From NCBI RefSeq assembly GCF_900088415.1, contig NZ_FLLQ01000002.1, positions 682,001-746,000 of the forward strand: DNA of 64,000 nt, in the 5' to 3' direction. This DNA is from Vibrio mediterranei (GTDB lineage Bacteria > Pseudomonadota > Gammaproteobacteria > Enterobacterales > Vibrionaceae). How positions within the stretch are numbered: the stretch's first letter is position 1; each line of letters starts with the position of its first letter. Below are positions 37,040 through 47,943 of the stretch, piece after piece. A program made the translations under genes and the position numbers. The notes under the pieces were generated by a model. The model was not told the origin of the DNA and searched no databases. It saw nothing but the letters and a program-made list of their open reading frames with translations.

Positions 37040-37219
37040 ATGCGTACAGTTATTTGCAATTCCATTCAGAGCTTCTGGGATATGGCTGAAAACCAGTTCT
37101 TAGAAGGACACAATGTCCATTGCGTGTTTCCGGTAACTGACAAGGTAAAGTCTCTAATGAAGATTTACCAACAACAGTATCGAATCAACCAAATCACGTA
37201 TTCAGAAGTCTTTAACTAA
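37040..37219 (+). CDS. unrecognised 59-residue protein
   Basis: Small protein starting MRTVICNSIQSFWDMAENQF and ending in ITYSEVFN; I do not recognise it. It has two Cys and several aromatic residues, and no signal peptide or membrane span. AAGAGTGA lies about 6 bases before this ATG, which is better than the start 18 codons earlier. The leader (36940-36990) has a TCACA-N10-TGTGA inverted repeat and a CCCAAA/TTTGGG hairpin. It sits alone between argA and recD, with no clear terminator. Confidence 0.6.
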   Translation: MRTVICNSIQSFWDMAENQFLEGHNVHCVFPVTDKVKSLMKIYQQQYRINQITYSEVFN

Positions 37220-37286
37220 AGGCTTTGGGCATCTACCGCCATGGATGGTGGAAAACCACTCACTGTATCCCTCTCTTTCTTACGTT

Positions 37287-39455
37287 TTAGTTCACTAATC
37301 GCTTCGCTAAACCACTATGTCGTAACGTTTTATGGCGAATACCTCGATTCACGACTCGCTGATCAGCCACCAAAGTGAACTGTTTTTTCGCTCGAGTAAT
37401 GCCAGTGTAGATAAGCTCTTTAGTCAACAAGGGCGAGAAGTCGGCTGGTAAAATCATAAACGTATGAGAAAACTCACTGCCTTGAGACTTATGAATCGTC
37501 ATCGCATAAGCCGTCTCATGCTCAGGCATACGGCTCGGCAGCACAGACTTAATACTACCATCAGGCAATTCAAAAAATACTTTCAGCCTTGGTGTCTCAG
37601 CGCAATGGTCCCACATACAAATGCCGATATCACCGTTAAATAAGCCAAGACCATGATCGTTCCTTGTCACCATAACAGGGCGACCGATATACCACGCTTC
37701 ATCGCCTCTTGAAATGAGTCCGCGCTGCTTTAAACGTTTTTCGATTCGCTGGTTAAGCCCCGATACCCCAAAGTCGCCTTCACGCACCGCACACAATAAT
37801 CGGCTTTGGGCAAAACTGGAGAGCACCTCTCTCGCCAAACGCTGCTGCCAATGTGACAACGTTTCAGCACTTTGCAGTTCTTCTCCGTGCGGATTGGCAC
37901 GCACCAATAGCGTCAGGTAATCTTTGTAAGTACGTACTAGCTTATCAACTAACTGTTGATAGCTATCCGCGCTTAAGGCTAGCCATTCAATATCATCAAA
38001 TGTTTTGTTCCAGACCTGATCAAAACCGTAGCTATTTGCCGAGTTAACTTGCTTAGCCAGTTGACCGATGCCAGACCTTGCATCAAAACGATAACTTTTT
38101 TGTAGCACACACAAACTATCAACCAATGCTGAGGTGGATTTTGAAGATTCCACTTTGCCAGCTAATCGGCAATCAAACTGCGTTAACGCTTGAATCAAAT
38201 CATTTTGCTGACTGCTATAACCAAACTGAGCAAAGTCACAAATGTCCGACAACACTGCTCCGGCTTCCACTGAGGCTAGCTGGTCTTTGTCTCCAAGAAG
38301 AATAAGTCGAGCATGCGCCGGTAACGCATCCAATAGACGATGCATCATCGGCAGATCCACCATAGACGCTTCATCGAGAACCAACACATCTAAATGCAAT
38401 GGGTTAGCGTTGTTATGTCGAAACTCAACGCGACCGGGGATTGCACCGAGCAAGCGATGTAGCGTGCTCGACTCCGTTGGAATTTGCTGCTTAATTTCTG
38501 GCTCCACAGTTAACGAGTCTACCGCTTTACCTATGGATTCCGTCAAACGAGCTGCCGCCTTCCCCGTTGGCGCCACCAGCTTAATTGAAGGTGATTCACC
38601 GGCTTGATTCGCCTGATGTACCATCGCAGCTAACAACTTAGTTACCGTCGTAGTTTTGCCAGTACCGGGACCACCTGATATCACCGCGAATCGACGTGTA
38701 AGCGCAACTGCGGCTGCTACTTTTTGCCAGTTTAAACACAGAGATAATGGAATAGCATCATCCAAACCTTGAAGTGCTTTTACGTTTGTCGCTTGCGTGA
38801 CTATATCGTCAACATATTGCCAATCGATAGATTCCGGCTTAACCACATCGAGAAAATCGCAGATAACTTGCTGACGCATAACCTGATTATTCTGCTCTGC
38901 GGGTAGAGCAGACAAAGCGGAATAAAGATAGTGGTACTCACGCGTGAATAGGCGGTCTAACATCTTTGCGACGCTTTGCAGCGCATTTCTCTCAATGGAA
39001 ATCGGTTCAGCCATGGCATGGAGGCGAGTAGCGATCGTCTGCTCAAAGTAGTAATAACGCTGTAGATATAATCTATTTTGCTGCCAAACCAATGGCGTGA
39101 CCGCCGATGTCATAATGTCGTTTGGAGACAAACAGGTAACCGTAGACGCCTCCGTCATTACCTTTTGCCAATCGACTTGATTCACCATGCACTCTAGCGA
39201 CTCAGCAGCTTCACCGTACAAACCGATCAAGCTTGGCATCGGCAGAGAGACTTGCTCATCTGCATCAAGGTTGACGCAAATATGCCCTTGACCTAATTGG
39301 TAGCTTGTAACCGCAGCTAACCACATCAACGGATCTCGATGCTGTTGCTCAATGGAAGAGATAAACTTCGCAAACTGAAAATCCAGCGGTCTCAAGACAT
39401 TTTTTTCCGCTAGATACGTGACCCATTCGGAGAAGTTTTTTAATACCATTGCCAT
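37287..39455 (-). CDS. recD: exodeoxyribonuclease V subunit alpha
   Basis: 5'-3' helicase of RecBCD. 722 residues; Walker A GGPGTGKT at 261-268, then APTGKAAARL, Walker B LVLDEASMVDL and the late motif YAMTIHKSQGSEF. The N-terminal quarter is the RecB-binding part. The ATG overlaps the recB stop (TGATG), so translation is coupled. AGGA lies 6 bases upstream. Confidence 0.97.
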   Translation of the reverse strand: MAMVLKNFSEWVTYLAEKNVLRPLDFQFAKFISSIEQQHRDPLMWLAAVTSYQLGQGHICVNLDADEQVSLPMPSLIGLYGEAAESLECMVNQVDWQKVMTEASTVTCLSPNDIMTSAVTPLVWQQNRLYLQRYYYFEQTIATRLHAMAEPISIERNALQSVAKMLDRLFTREYHYLYSALSALPAEQNNQVMRQQVICDFLDVVKPESIDWQYVDDIVTQATNVKALQGLDDAIPLSLCLNWQKVAAAVALTRRFAVISGGPGTGKTTTVTKLLAAMVHQANQAGESPSIKLVAPTGKAAARLTESIGKAVDSLTVEPEIKQQIPTESSTLHRLLGAIPGRVEFRHNNANPLHLDVLVLDEASMVDLPMMHRLLDALPAHARLILLGDKDQLASVEAGAVLSDICDFAQFGYSSQQNDLIQALTQFDCRLAGKVESSKSTSALVDSLCVLQKSYRFDARSGIGQLAKQVNSANSYGFDQVWNKTFDDIEWLALSADSYQQLVDKLVRTYKDYLTLLVRANPHGEELQSAETLSHWQQRLAREVLSSFAQSRLLCAVREGDFGVSGLNQRIEKRLKQRGLISRGDEAWYIGRPVMVTRNDHGLGLFNGDIGICMWDHCAETPRLKVFFELPDGSIKSVLPSRMPEHETAYAMTIHKSQGSEFSHTFMILPADFSPLLTKELIYTGITRAKKQFTLVADQRVVNRGIRHKTLRHSGLAKRLVN

Positions 39456-42400
39456 CAGAATCCTAACCCCATTTGCTCATTTGTCTCATCTAATTGCAAA
39501 GACTCTCCTGAAATAAGCCCATCTAATGCTTCTATCATGGCTTTGTCGGGCCTAGCACTAAAAATACCGGAGTCAGAGTCGGGCCTAACACCACGTAAAA
39601 AGAGATAAAACACGCCGCCAAAATGCTGGTCATAATCGTAATCAGAGATACGGGTTTTCAAGAACCGATGCAGCGCTAGTGCATAAATTTGGTATTGGAG
39701 ATCATAGCGATGATCAACCATAGCGTTATCGAGTTGATGTTTTTGATAACGCTCTGCTTCATCACCTAAATGGTTAGATTTCCAGTCGAGCACATAGTAC
39801 TTACCTTGATGTTCGAACACTAGGTCAATAAAACCTTTAAGCATGCCTTTAACGGTGTAAAAGCCCAGTTCGCTCGCCTTAGCGGATAACGCATCGTAGC
39901 GTTGTATAACACGGTTTAATGACACCGCATCAAGCACTTCAATCGGCAAAAGAAATTCCATTTCCACCAAACGTTGCATAGAGTCCTTATCCCTTAAGTA
40001 CAGCGCTTCACCATCTAGCACCGTATTCATGACCTGATCGACAAGTTGCTGAATCACCGGTAACCATTCTGCATCGTATTGCTCTCGCTCGAGAAGCTGT
40101 CGAATAACCTCGCTATTTTGTAGTGATGTCGCGGGCTCGGTAAATTCGATTTCTTCAAACACGGTATGTAAAAACGTGCCGGGACGCGCCCCTTTAGGAA
40201 AATGAAAAATGGTTTTTTCTGGTTCCAATAACACGTCGACTTCATGCTCTTCGGATGAATCGATATCAAGTCCAGATGCTTCAATAAACACCTCACTATC
40301 GTTGCTATGATGGCTCTGTTTTACAAGGGCTGAATAACTGGTGATTCGCCAGTCACGATCAATGGCCATTGATTGAGCTTTAGCGACGAGCTCTTCGGTC
40401 GGTTGCGCCAACTCTTGATAACGCTCCTCATCAAGTTCTGGTACCTCTGTGATAGCGATAGCTTGAGAAGCATTGGCAAGCTGATTGAGCGCAGAACTTA
40501 ACTCGCTCACTCCCATTTCTTGACCATTTTGGATTAGATGCCCTATTGCGCTGTGATGAACTCCAGTTGGCTCCTTGGTTGAGCGGCCATTTCTCAGTGG
40601 CGCCATCCCGATAAAACAACCATAAACTGCACGAGTTAATGCCACATAGATGAGGCGCAAATCTTCGGCAAGCCGCTCTTTATCGGCTTGTGCCATAGAG
40701 GCTGATGATTGACGTAGATCGAGTACCGATGATTGGCTTTCGGCATCATAATACTTGGCTTCCATCGCTTCTCGATAATTCACCACAAACGGCAAATAAA
40801 CCAAGTCGTATTCCAAACCCTTTGACTTATGAATAGTGATAATCTGAACGAGATTACGCTCTGACTCTAAACGCTGAATATGCTCATCACTAGAGCCTAA
40901 TCCTTGCTTGGCATCCTCTATCGCTTGCCCCAACCAACGTAGTAATGCACTGTCGCTCTCCATATCTTGTCTTGCTGCTTGCAGCAGTTCGCCCAAGTGG
41001 AGATAGTCGGTAAGTAATCGCTCACCACCATCAGTAGACAACAATCGGTTGGAGATTTCTCGCTTAAACAATACTGAACGCAGCATTGGTAAAATACCGC
41101 GCGATATCCACTGTTGGCGATAGTCACGAAATTCAGCAACCACTTGTTCCCAGAGATTTTCATCATTATTGAGGCTGTCCAGTTGAACGGCAGGCAGAGC
41201 AAATAGCTGGGAGGCTAACGCACTTTTTAGCATTCTTTCATCGTCTTGATGCCAAACTGCCAGCATCAAACGCAGTAAGTCATCAGCTATTTCGCTGGTA
41301 AAAACGCTATCCCGGTTGGAAAGATAAACACTAGCGATACCGCGCTCAGCCAAGGCCTGTTTAATCAACTGACCTTCACTACCAGTTCTCACCAACACAG
41401 CGATATTGCCCGCTTCAATTGCTTCGTTTTTGTCACCATTAATCAGCGCTGCTTTACCGGTTTGGGACTGGGTCAACACCTGTTTGATGTGCTGAGCGGT
41501 AGCGGCTGCCATCGTTGGTACATACTCACTTTTAGCAACGGGGGATTCCGCGTCTTGGAGCCAAAACTGCATTGCCGCTTGATGTTCACCGTTAAACTGC
41601 CACTGCATTTTACTCGCTTTAGGGCTAGCATTGACAGCATGAAACGGAATGTCATCATCGTAGAGAAAAGCCGAATCTGCCTGCTTAAACAGTGCATTAA
41701 CGCCGTTGACCATACTCTCGCTGGAACGCCAGTTCGTACCTAGCGTATAGTGGTCTTGTACCTGGTTTCGAGCTTGTATATAAGTAAAGATATCAGCGCC
41801 ACGAAATCCATAGATCGCCTGTTTCGGGTCACCAATCATAAACCAACCACAGTCGGCGTGACTTAAGTACACATGACTAAATATCTGATACTGAAGCGGA
41901 TCCGTATCTTGGAACTCATCGATCATCGCAACCGGAAATTGTGTTCGGATTTTTTCCGCCAGACTGTCACCAGATTCGCTGTCCAAAGCCGCCGACAAAT
42001 GGGTCAGCAAATCATCAAATGAGAGCCATTGCTTTTGTTCCTTAGCTAGAGCCAATCGCTGACGACAATGCTGAATAGCCAATGCCAACAACGAGGTTTT
42101 GAGCTCAGGTGGCTGTGCTAAGAAGGCTTCAATCTCAGTAAAGATCGTCATCGTTGGCGCGTCGCCTTTAGGCGTTTTTTCTGTGAGAACGTTTTGAGCG
42201 AATTTTTCTAATTGCGTTGGTAGGTAGTAGTCCAATGTTTCTTGTTTAGACCAATCAGTAATCGCCTCAACCCAAGTCGGCAGTGACTTTTTAGTGTAAC
42301 TGCGTTTGTTTACATCCGATTGACTCACACATCCAACAATGTCGTCAGCGACCGCTAGCCATTCCGACTTAAGGGTTCGGATTCGCTGTAAATTCTGTGC

Positions 42401-43072
42401 ATGAAGCTGGGTAATATCACTACAAGCATCGACATTTGTTAGCGACAGCGCCGGGCCTGTCAAGTAATTGGCAATGACTTTGAGTAGATCATTTGGCGTC
42501 GCCCATAGCTTTCGGACTTCACTCGCAAGCTCCAACCCCAGAGGATAAAACTGACTGCGCCAAAAATCTGCGACCACTTGAGCTTTTAGTCGGCTTTCGT
42601 CGGTGATGAATTCATTATTAAATCGAGATCCAGACTCAAACGCATTTTGTGTCAGCATTCTTTGGCAAAAACCGTGGATGGTGTACACCGCCGCTTCGTC
42701 CATTTGACGTTCTGCCTGAAGCAAAGTATCTACCGCAAAGCGATGATCTGTGATGTCATCTAGAAGAGGTTTAATGACCGGGTCGTCACTATCACCGCGC
42801 GCAAAAGCAATTCGAGCCTGATGAATTCGAGCGCGAATACGATCTCTAAGCTCAGCCGTTGCCGCTTCAGTAAACGTTACGACTAAGATCTGGTCGACAG
42901 TTAGTGGCTGTTTATGACGACTTTGGTCGCTGCCATGACCGAGAAGTAGGCGCAAATAAAGGCCCGCAATGGTAAATGTTTTACCAGTACCCGCTGACGC
43001 TTCTATTAATCTTGCACCGTGCAATGGAAATTGCATGGTGTCTAACGCTATTGGTTCATGGCTCTGTGACAT
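39455..43072 (-). CDS. recB: exodeoxyribonuclease V subunit beta
   Basis: 3'-5' helicase and the nuclease of RecBCD, which processes double-strand ends for RecA. Walker A ASAGTGKT (K31). UvrD motifs include LSFDDLLTHL, AMIDEFQDTDPLQY and IHKSKGLEYDLVYLP. The C-terminal nuclease has FIDLVF and VLDWKSN (about 1095), then LQYQIYALAL. 1205 residues from the ATG at 43072; a TTG five codons earlier is possible. Confidence 0.97.
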   Translation of the reverse strand: MSQSHEPIALDTMQFPLHGARLIEASAGTGKTFTIAGLYLRLLLGHGSDQSRHKQPLTVDQILVVTFTEAATAELRDRIRARIHQARIAFARGDSDDPVIKPLLDDITDHRFAVDTLLQAERQMDEAAVYTIHGFCQRMLTQNAFESGSRFNNEFITDESRLKAQVVADFWRSQFYPLGLELASEVRKLWATPNDLLKVIANYLTGPALSLTNVDACSDITQLHAQNLQRIRTLKSEWLAVADDIVGCVSQSDVNKRSYTKKSLPTWVEAITDWSKQETLDYYLPTQLEKFAQNVLTEKTPKGDAPTMTIFTEIEAFLAQPPELKTSLLALAIQHCRQRLALAKEQKQWLSFDDLLTHLSAALDSESGDSLAEKIRTQFPVAMIDEFQDTDPLQYQIFSHVYLSHADCGWFMIGDPKQAIYGFRGADIFTYIQARNQVQDHYTLGTNWRSSESMVNGVNALFKQADSAFLYDDDIPFHAVNASPKASKMQWQFNGEHQAAMQFWLQDAESPVAKSEYVPTMAAATAQHIKQVLTQSQTGKAALINGDKNEAIEAGNIAVLVRTGSEGQLIKQALAERGIASVYLSNRDSVFTSEIADDLLRLMLAVWHQDDERMLKSALASQLFALPAVQLDSLNNDENLWEQVVAEFRDYRQQWISRGILPMLRSVLFKREISNRLLSTDGGERLLTDYLHLGELLQAARQDMESDSALLRWLGQAIEDAKQGLGSSDEHIQRLESERNLVQIITIHKSKGLEYDLVYLPFVVNYREAMEAKYYDAESQSSVLDLRQSSASMAQADKERLAEDLRLIYVALTRAVYGCFIGMAPLRNGRSTKEPTGVHHSAIGHLIQNGQEMGVSELSSALNQLANASQAIAITEVPELDEERYQELAQPTEELVAKAQSMAIDRDWRITSYSALVKQSHHSNDSEVFIEASGLDIDSSEEHEVDVLLEPEKTIFHFPKGARPGTFLHTVFEEIEFTEPATSLQNSEVIRQLLEREQYDAEWLPVIQQLVDQVMNTVLDGEALYLRDKDSMQRLVEMEFLLPIEVLDAVSLNRVIQRYDALSAKASELGFYTVKGMLKGFIDLVFEHQGKYYVLDWKSNHLGDEAERYQKHQLDNAMVDHRYDLQYQIYALALHRFLKTRISDYDYDQHFGGVFYLFLRGVRPDSDSGIFSARPDKAMIEALDGLISGESLQLDETNEQMGLGF

Positions 43073-43318
43073 GGTGTTTAAACTCAACTGTGTGATCCAA
43101 CGCTTAATTCTTTAATTCTATCAATAAGATGAAACTATCATTTATACAGGGTGCGATCGCATTCACGGAATTCATTATCTGCTCCCACTACTATGCGCCC
43201 TAGAAACTGGTCCCTCTGACCTACTTGGCCGCACAGCAATCTCCCTACACACTATAAAAATACTGGCGGCCGCCCCCTTTCTTGCTCACGCAGCCTTCCC
43301 AAATTCACGAAACTTTCC

Positions 43319-46300
43319 CTATTCATGAGAGTAGTACTCTTCAGCATCCATACTTAGGGTTCTTGGGGCTTCTAGCACGAGCTGCGAGACTAACTTGAGA
43401 TCATTGGCAAGCACTTCACTCCATTCAGGCCAGACTCTAGAAATATAAGGATTCTCGCCCTCTCCCGTTTGCATGTAACCACCGATAAATCGAGCTTCCA
43501 TTTTACTCAACATCTTTTCATCGTTCGGAGTCCAGTTGCCTCGACTATAGTTCGCCTCGATACCTGCTAATGCCGATTCAGGGAAATAGGCTAGAGGTTT
43601 ATCCAAACCACCAAGAAACAACTCAAGTAATTGCTTCATATACTGTTCCGCTTGAACGCTATCAAGTTGAGGATAGACACGATGTACTACCCCTTCTTTT
43701 TTGTCGTAGGCTAGCATATGGGTCGCTGCTGGTTGACCTGCGAGGGTCAGTGCTAAATGGTCAATCCACGCACTTAAATAGTCACTAGAACGCAAACGCC
43801 CACTGCGGTATCTAAGCAAGCCCGAGGCATAAATACCCGTGACCCAACCTTGTAACTTAATGGCGCTCGAACCTAAGGTTAATTGCAGGTTTATTTCGGT
43901 ATCGTCCAGTGCTCTATTCGACAACGGTCTCACGGCCTTAGCGAGTTCTTCAGTTTGCGCCACGTTCGATGCAAATTCCAAATCACCAAAGTGATTGATA
44001 GGTAGATAGCCTTGCGCCTTCTGTTCGGATTTAAATGCCGTTAGCAAGTCAGTGCCGTCTTCTGATTTGGTAAAAACATCAAGTAGCTCTTTTCGCAATA
44101 CAAAGCTCTCTAATCCATTAAGCGCAAAAGGTTCATCGTCTTCGGTTGTAAACTGCTGTGAATCAAAACTGACTTCAAGCCTGCGGTTGAATAGATATTG
44201 AACGGGCAACCGCCAAAAACGCTGCAACTCGGTAAGTTCCAGCTCAACAATACTGCCGACGGCACGTTCAATAGGCTCAAGCGTAAATGGCTCTGAACCG
44301 TCAAACCTCACATTACTGAGCTGCTGCAAAGCAGCGGGTAGCCACTCAGAGGCATAACTTTGATAGCTGTGTGCGGACTTAAAATGAGAAGCACTAAACG
44401 GCACCATCGCGTATTCCTGAACCAAACTGTTGCGAAGTTTGGCTCCAGACTCATCCACGCTTAATTCACTATCTCCTTGCAAGCAGTAGTTTTGCTCACA
44501 ATATTCCACCAGCTCTGATACTAGTACCGAAGGTACTCGCTCAGTGTTGTCCTGAATAGAGCGTCCAACGTAGCTAATATAAAGCTGTTGCTGTGCCGAT
44601 AATAAGGCTTCCAAAAATAGATAGCGGTCATCATCTCGACGAGATCGATCTCCCGGTTTGGTGCGACCTGTCATTAAGTCAAAACTTTCAGGTGGAACAC
44701 TTCTCGGGTAAACACCGTCATTCATACCAAGCAAACACACAGCTTTAAATGGTATCGAGCGCATTGGCATTAAGGTACAGAAGTTGACTTGCCCAGCAAG
44801 GAAGCGCTGACTGACTCGTGATCCCGATAGCTTATCGATAAAATATTGGCGTACAATGCGAGGTGCAAGTGGTTCGCTATAGCAAGCATCTTGAAGCTGT
44901 TCTTTGAGACCAGAAAGCGTGTCACGAATCGCTTTTACAACCACTTCACCTTCTAGATCAACATCAAAGAAATCATCCAACAAGGCATTAATGTGGGTTT
45001 GCCATGTATCTATTGGCGCGGATTTGGCAAGCAATGCTCGATACTTGGTAATAGTGTCAATAAACTGTGCCAGTTTTCCTGCACTTTCGGCTTGCATACC
45101 TTGAGTCTGCTCATAAGGCGCAATGGTGCCATGCTCAAACTCAAACAAGCCTGCTTGTTCGCTGATAGCATACCCGGCCAGCATTCGAGAAATACCGAAC
45201 ATCCATGAGTTTTGCTCAAATTCAGGTAAGTCGAACTCACTGGCAGTGTGGTTATCCAAACCCCAACGTATCTGAGCCTCTTCGACCCAAAGTTTTAATG
45301 TAGCAAATTCACTGTCACTGATATTGAATCGCTGCAAAATAGCAGGTACCTCAAGCAATTCAAGTAACTCACTACTGGAACAACGCAACTCAGGTAACTG
45401 CAATAATAGGTTAAAAGCATTCAATAAAGGGCTTTCTTTGTCTGCCGTTCGGTCCGAGATCGAAAATGGAATGTAGCGCTCACCGGAAGCATTACCAAAT
45501 ACCGCCTGAATCGCAGGGCTATAAGCGTTGATGTCGGCTACCATGACAATTACATCACGCGGCTTGAGATCGGGGTTACGATCAAACATCGCTAGCAAGT
45601 TATCATGCAACACTTCCACTTCACGCATTGGACTGTGGCAAACGTGTAAAGATAGTGAATGATCTTGAGGTGAAATGGTTGGCTTATGTTGAGAACTTAG
45701 CAACAACTGATCATCTTGGTGTTCTTCTAAGTTCAAAATATCCGCTTGGATATTCTCCAACAACGTCGTTCGCTGTCCATCAACAAATGCTTCTATTTCG
45801 TTCGACTCCAGCTGTGAAAGAAGATAGAGATTATCCCTTCCTAACTTACCCATAGACGCTAGTAAGCTGTTACCAACTTCAGAGATATGCAGTTCATCTT
45901 CGATATTTTGATCGATAGAGCCTTTAAGCTGCTCCACCATCGACATATCGTCAGAATGTGCCACATCAGCAATTTGTTGTAAGTGCTTACGCTTGTTGGC
46001 AGCAAGCTTAGAAAGATATTTTCTGTCCCGCACTTCACCCCAGTAGTAACGACAAGGGTTGGTGAACATCAGATGCACATCAATATGCTGCCCGAGCGCC
46101 TTAAGTGCGTCCAAATATCGCGGAGGCAAAGAAGAAATGCCGAAAACAAATAAACGCTTAGGCAGCTTATCTAAACCATGCGACTTCACATCCACATTGT
46201 GTGTTAAGGCATCAATAAAGTGTTCATAGAGGTTAGCACGGTGGTAAGGTGACTGACCTAACGCTACCGTATGATCATACAACGCCTGCCATAGCTTAGG

Positions 46301-46795
46301 TTGCCAAGGCTGCTGCTCTTCTAGTTCAACGACAGGTTCCCCCGCTTCCCATGCCGCTATCCACTCTGGTCGATAAACCAAATAGCCGTCATAGATATCG
46401 GCGATTTTTTCTGCCAATTGATAGCGTTTCGAGGCATCGGCATCATCGGAAAGGTACTGAGCGAGCGGAGCAAAGTCTGGGTCATTGAGATGAAGCGGTA
46501 ACAGATGCATGATTTTCCATGTCATCGCTTCTTTATTGAATGCACTGCGCTTGGGCACCTCATCCAAGACTTGAACAAATCGGTCCCAAATAAACGTCGC
46601 GGGAAGTGGAAAGTCGATATTGGCAGCAATGCCAAATTCTTGTGCCAGCGCCATTTTCAGCCATTGTGACATACCTGGACTTTGCACAAGAATCTGTTCT
46701 TTTTCAAATGGATTCTCTAGTGGGTCAATTTTGATTAATTGCACCAGCAGAGATTTCAATACATCGATTTGATTTGAGTGATAAACGGTGAACAC
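43319..46795 (-). CDS. recC: exodeoxyribonuclease V subunit gamma
   Basis: Scanning subunit of RecBCD that reads Chi. 1158 residues beginning with FTVYHSNQIDVLKSLL after a GTG start. ILVQSPGMSQWLKMALAQEFGIAANIDFPLP (by region), VMVADINAYSPAI and FCTLMPMRSIPFKAVCLLGMND are typical of RecC's inactive helicase fold. recC, recB and recD follow each other on the minus strand. The ptrA gene that separates recC and recB in E. coli is missing; a 246-base gap stands there. Confidence 0.97.
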   Translation of the reverse strand: MFTVYHSNQIDVLKSLLVQLIKIDPLENPFEKEQILVQSPGMSQWLKMALAQEFGIAANIDFPLPATFIWDRFVQVLDEVPKRSAFNKEAMTWKIMHLLPLHLNDPDFAPLAQYLSDDADASKRYQLAEKIADIYDGYLVYRPEWIAAWEAGEPVVELEEQQPWQPKLWQALYDHTVALGQSPYHRANLYEHFIDALTHNVDVKSHGLDKLPKRLFVFGISSLPPRYLDALKALGQHIDVHLMFTNPCRYYWGEVRDRKYLSKLAANKRKHLQQIADVAHSDDMSMVEQLKGSIDQNIEDELHISEVGNSLLASMGKLGRDNLYLLSQLESNEIEAFVDGQRTTLLENIQADILNLEEHQDDQLLLSSQHKPTISPQDHSLSLHVCHSPMREVEVLHDNLLAMFDRNPDLKPRDVIVMVADINAYSPAIQAVFGNASGERYIPFSISDRTADKESPLLNAFNLLLQLPELRCSSSELLELLEVPAILQRFNISDSEFATLKLWVEEAQIRWGLDNHTASEFDLPEFEQNSWMFGISRMLAGYAISEQAGLFEFEHGTIAPYEQTQGMQAESAGKLAQFIDTITKYRALLAKSAPIDTWQTHINALLDDFFDVDLEGEVVVKAIRDTLSGLKEQLQDACYSEPLAPRIVRQYFIDKLSGSRVSQRFLAGQVNFCTLMPMRSIPFKAVCLLGMNDGVYPRSVPPESFDLMTGRTKPGDRSRRDDDRYLFLEALLSAQQQLYISYVGRSIQDNTERVPSVLVSELVEYCEQNYCLQGDSELSVDESGAKLRNSLVQEYAMVPFSASHFKSAHSYQSYASEWLPAALQQLSNVRFDGSEPFTLEPIERAVGSIVELELTELQRFWRLPVQYLFNRRLEVSFDSQQFTTEDDEPFALNGLESFVLRKELLDVFTKSEDGTDLLTAFKSEQKAQGYLPINHFGDLEFASNVAQTEELAKAVRPLSNRALDDTEINLQLTLGSSAIKLQGWVTGIYASGLLRYRSGRLRSSDYLSAWIDHLALTLAGQPAATHMLAYDKKEGVVHRVYPQLDSVQAEQYMKQLLELFLGGLDKPLAYFPESALAGIEANYSRGNWTPNDEKMLSKMEARFIGGYMQTGEGENPYISRVWPEWSEVLANDLKLVSQLVLEAPRTLSMDAEEYYSHE

Positions 46796-46871
46796 GTTGC
46801 CGCGCGCCTTTAACTAATTGTCCTCACTCAAGATTAACACATTAACTTCAGTTCTAATATTCACTTGAACT

Positions 46872-47846
46872 CTACGCTGCTTGATGTGAGGGTTTAGGTA
46901 GGTAAGCCATTAGATAACGGACCGCTACGTAGCTCACAACAATCGTTGCCACAATTAACTCAATATTGGCTAGCATTCGAACTTGCTGAATCGCACTCTC
47001 TGATATTCCGTGAGCGCCCATCCAAGCCACCAATTTGTACAAGGCTGTAGCACCAATAACCATAGGAAAGGTAAACGCCGCATAGCCTGGGCTAAATGGT
47101 AAGCGAAGCAATTTAATGAACGCCAAGTAGATAATCATCGTCATCAGTACCGCGATACCGAACAGTAGTGCAAGTATCACTGGTGAAGGCTCTGCTGCTA
47201 CAGTTAGGTAGCCAGCAAGTGAGAGACTCGCAGGCGCTGCCATAATTGCTAATGTTGGTTTAGCTGCGTCTGGAATTTCATGAGTGAAAATCAAACGATA
47301 AATCATGGTAGGAAGCATCACTGCGTACACACCTAGGCCAAAGTACAAGGCACCGTTTGCTACCCATTGCAGATTTGGATTACCAGAGAACGCCACATCT
47401 GCAACCACAATACCAACAGGTGGTACAAACCAGCTTGGTACCATATGGTGTAATTCGAAATCACGACTGCGGTGATAAACAAAGCTTGCTAGGAACACGA
47501 TATGTAAGCCTACAGCAACTAGCCAGATACCATCGCCAAGTCTAGGTAAAAACTGACCAACTGAGTGAGAAACCACCATAGTGGCCATTGCAAACGTAGG
47601 AACAACACTGCCTACAACAGGGTGTGCTAGGTCTTCTCTTAATAGGTGGTTATGAAATAAAAATTTGTAAGCCAAAATCACAAGCAATACACTCGCGATG
47701 GCCGCGCCCATCCACTGTGCGCCATGATGCAGTTCCAGTGCATTTTCCCAGCACCAGCCAAGACTCGCGATACCTAGAGCCAATCCTGCCATTGGTGTAG
47801 GTGCGCCTTTAACTCTGTAGTGTGCTTTTTTCACGGTCGCAATCAT
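46872..47846 (-). CDS. TDT/SLAC1 (TehA-like) anion channel family transporter
   Basis: 324-residue membrane protein with about ten helices of the TDT family, which includes TehA, plant SLAC1 and yeast sulfite exporter Ssu1. Signatures are PTPMAGLALGIASLGWCW and SWFVPPVGIVVAD, and YAAFTFPMVIGATALYK near the end. The substrate is unknown; tellurite, dicarboxylate or sulfite are all family options. ATG start with AGG upstream. It is divergent from a LysR gene 97 bases away, probably its regulator. Confidence 0.87.
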   Translation of the reverse strand: MIATVKKAHYRVKGAPTPMAGLALGIASLGWCWENALELHHGAQWMGAAIASVLLVILAYKFLFHNHLLREDLAHPVVGSVVPTFAMATMVVSHSVGQFLPRLGDGIWLVAVGLHIVFLASFVYHRSRDFELHHMVPSWFVPPVGIVVADVAFSGNPNLQWVANGALYFGLGVYAVMLPTMIYRLIFTHEIPDAAKPTLAIMAAPASLSLAGYLTVAAEPSPVILALLFGIAVLMTMIIYLAFIKLLRLPFSPGYAAFTFPMVIGATALYKLVAWMGAHGISESAIQQVRMLANIELIVATIVVSYVAVRYLMAYLPKPSHQAA

Positions 47847-47943
47847 TATTAGCTGCCTCAATTAATGTGTTGCGCTTATTCTAACTCTGTCTTATGTTTA
47901 GGTATATCCATTAAAATTCAACCAACGTTCAGATTAACTAAAC

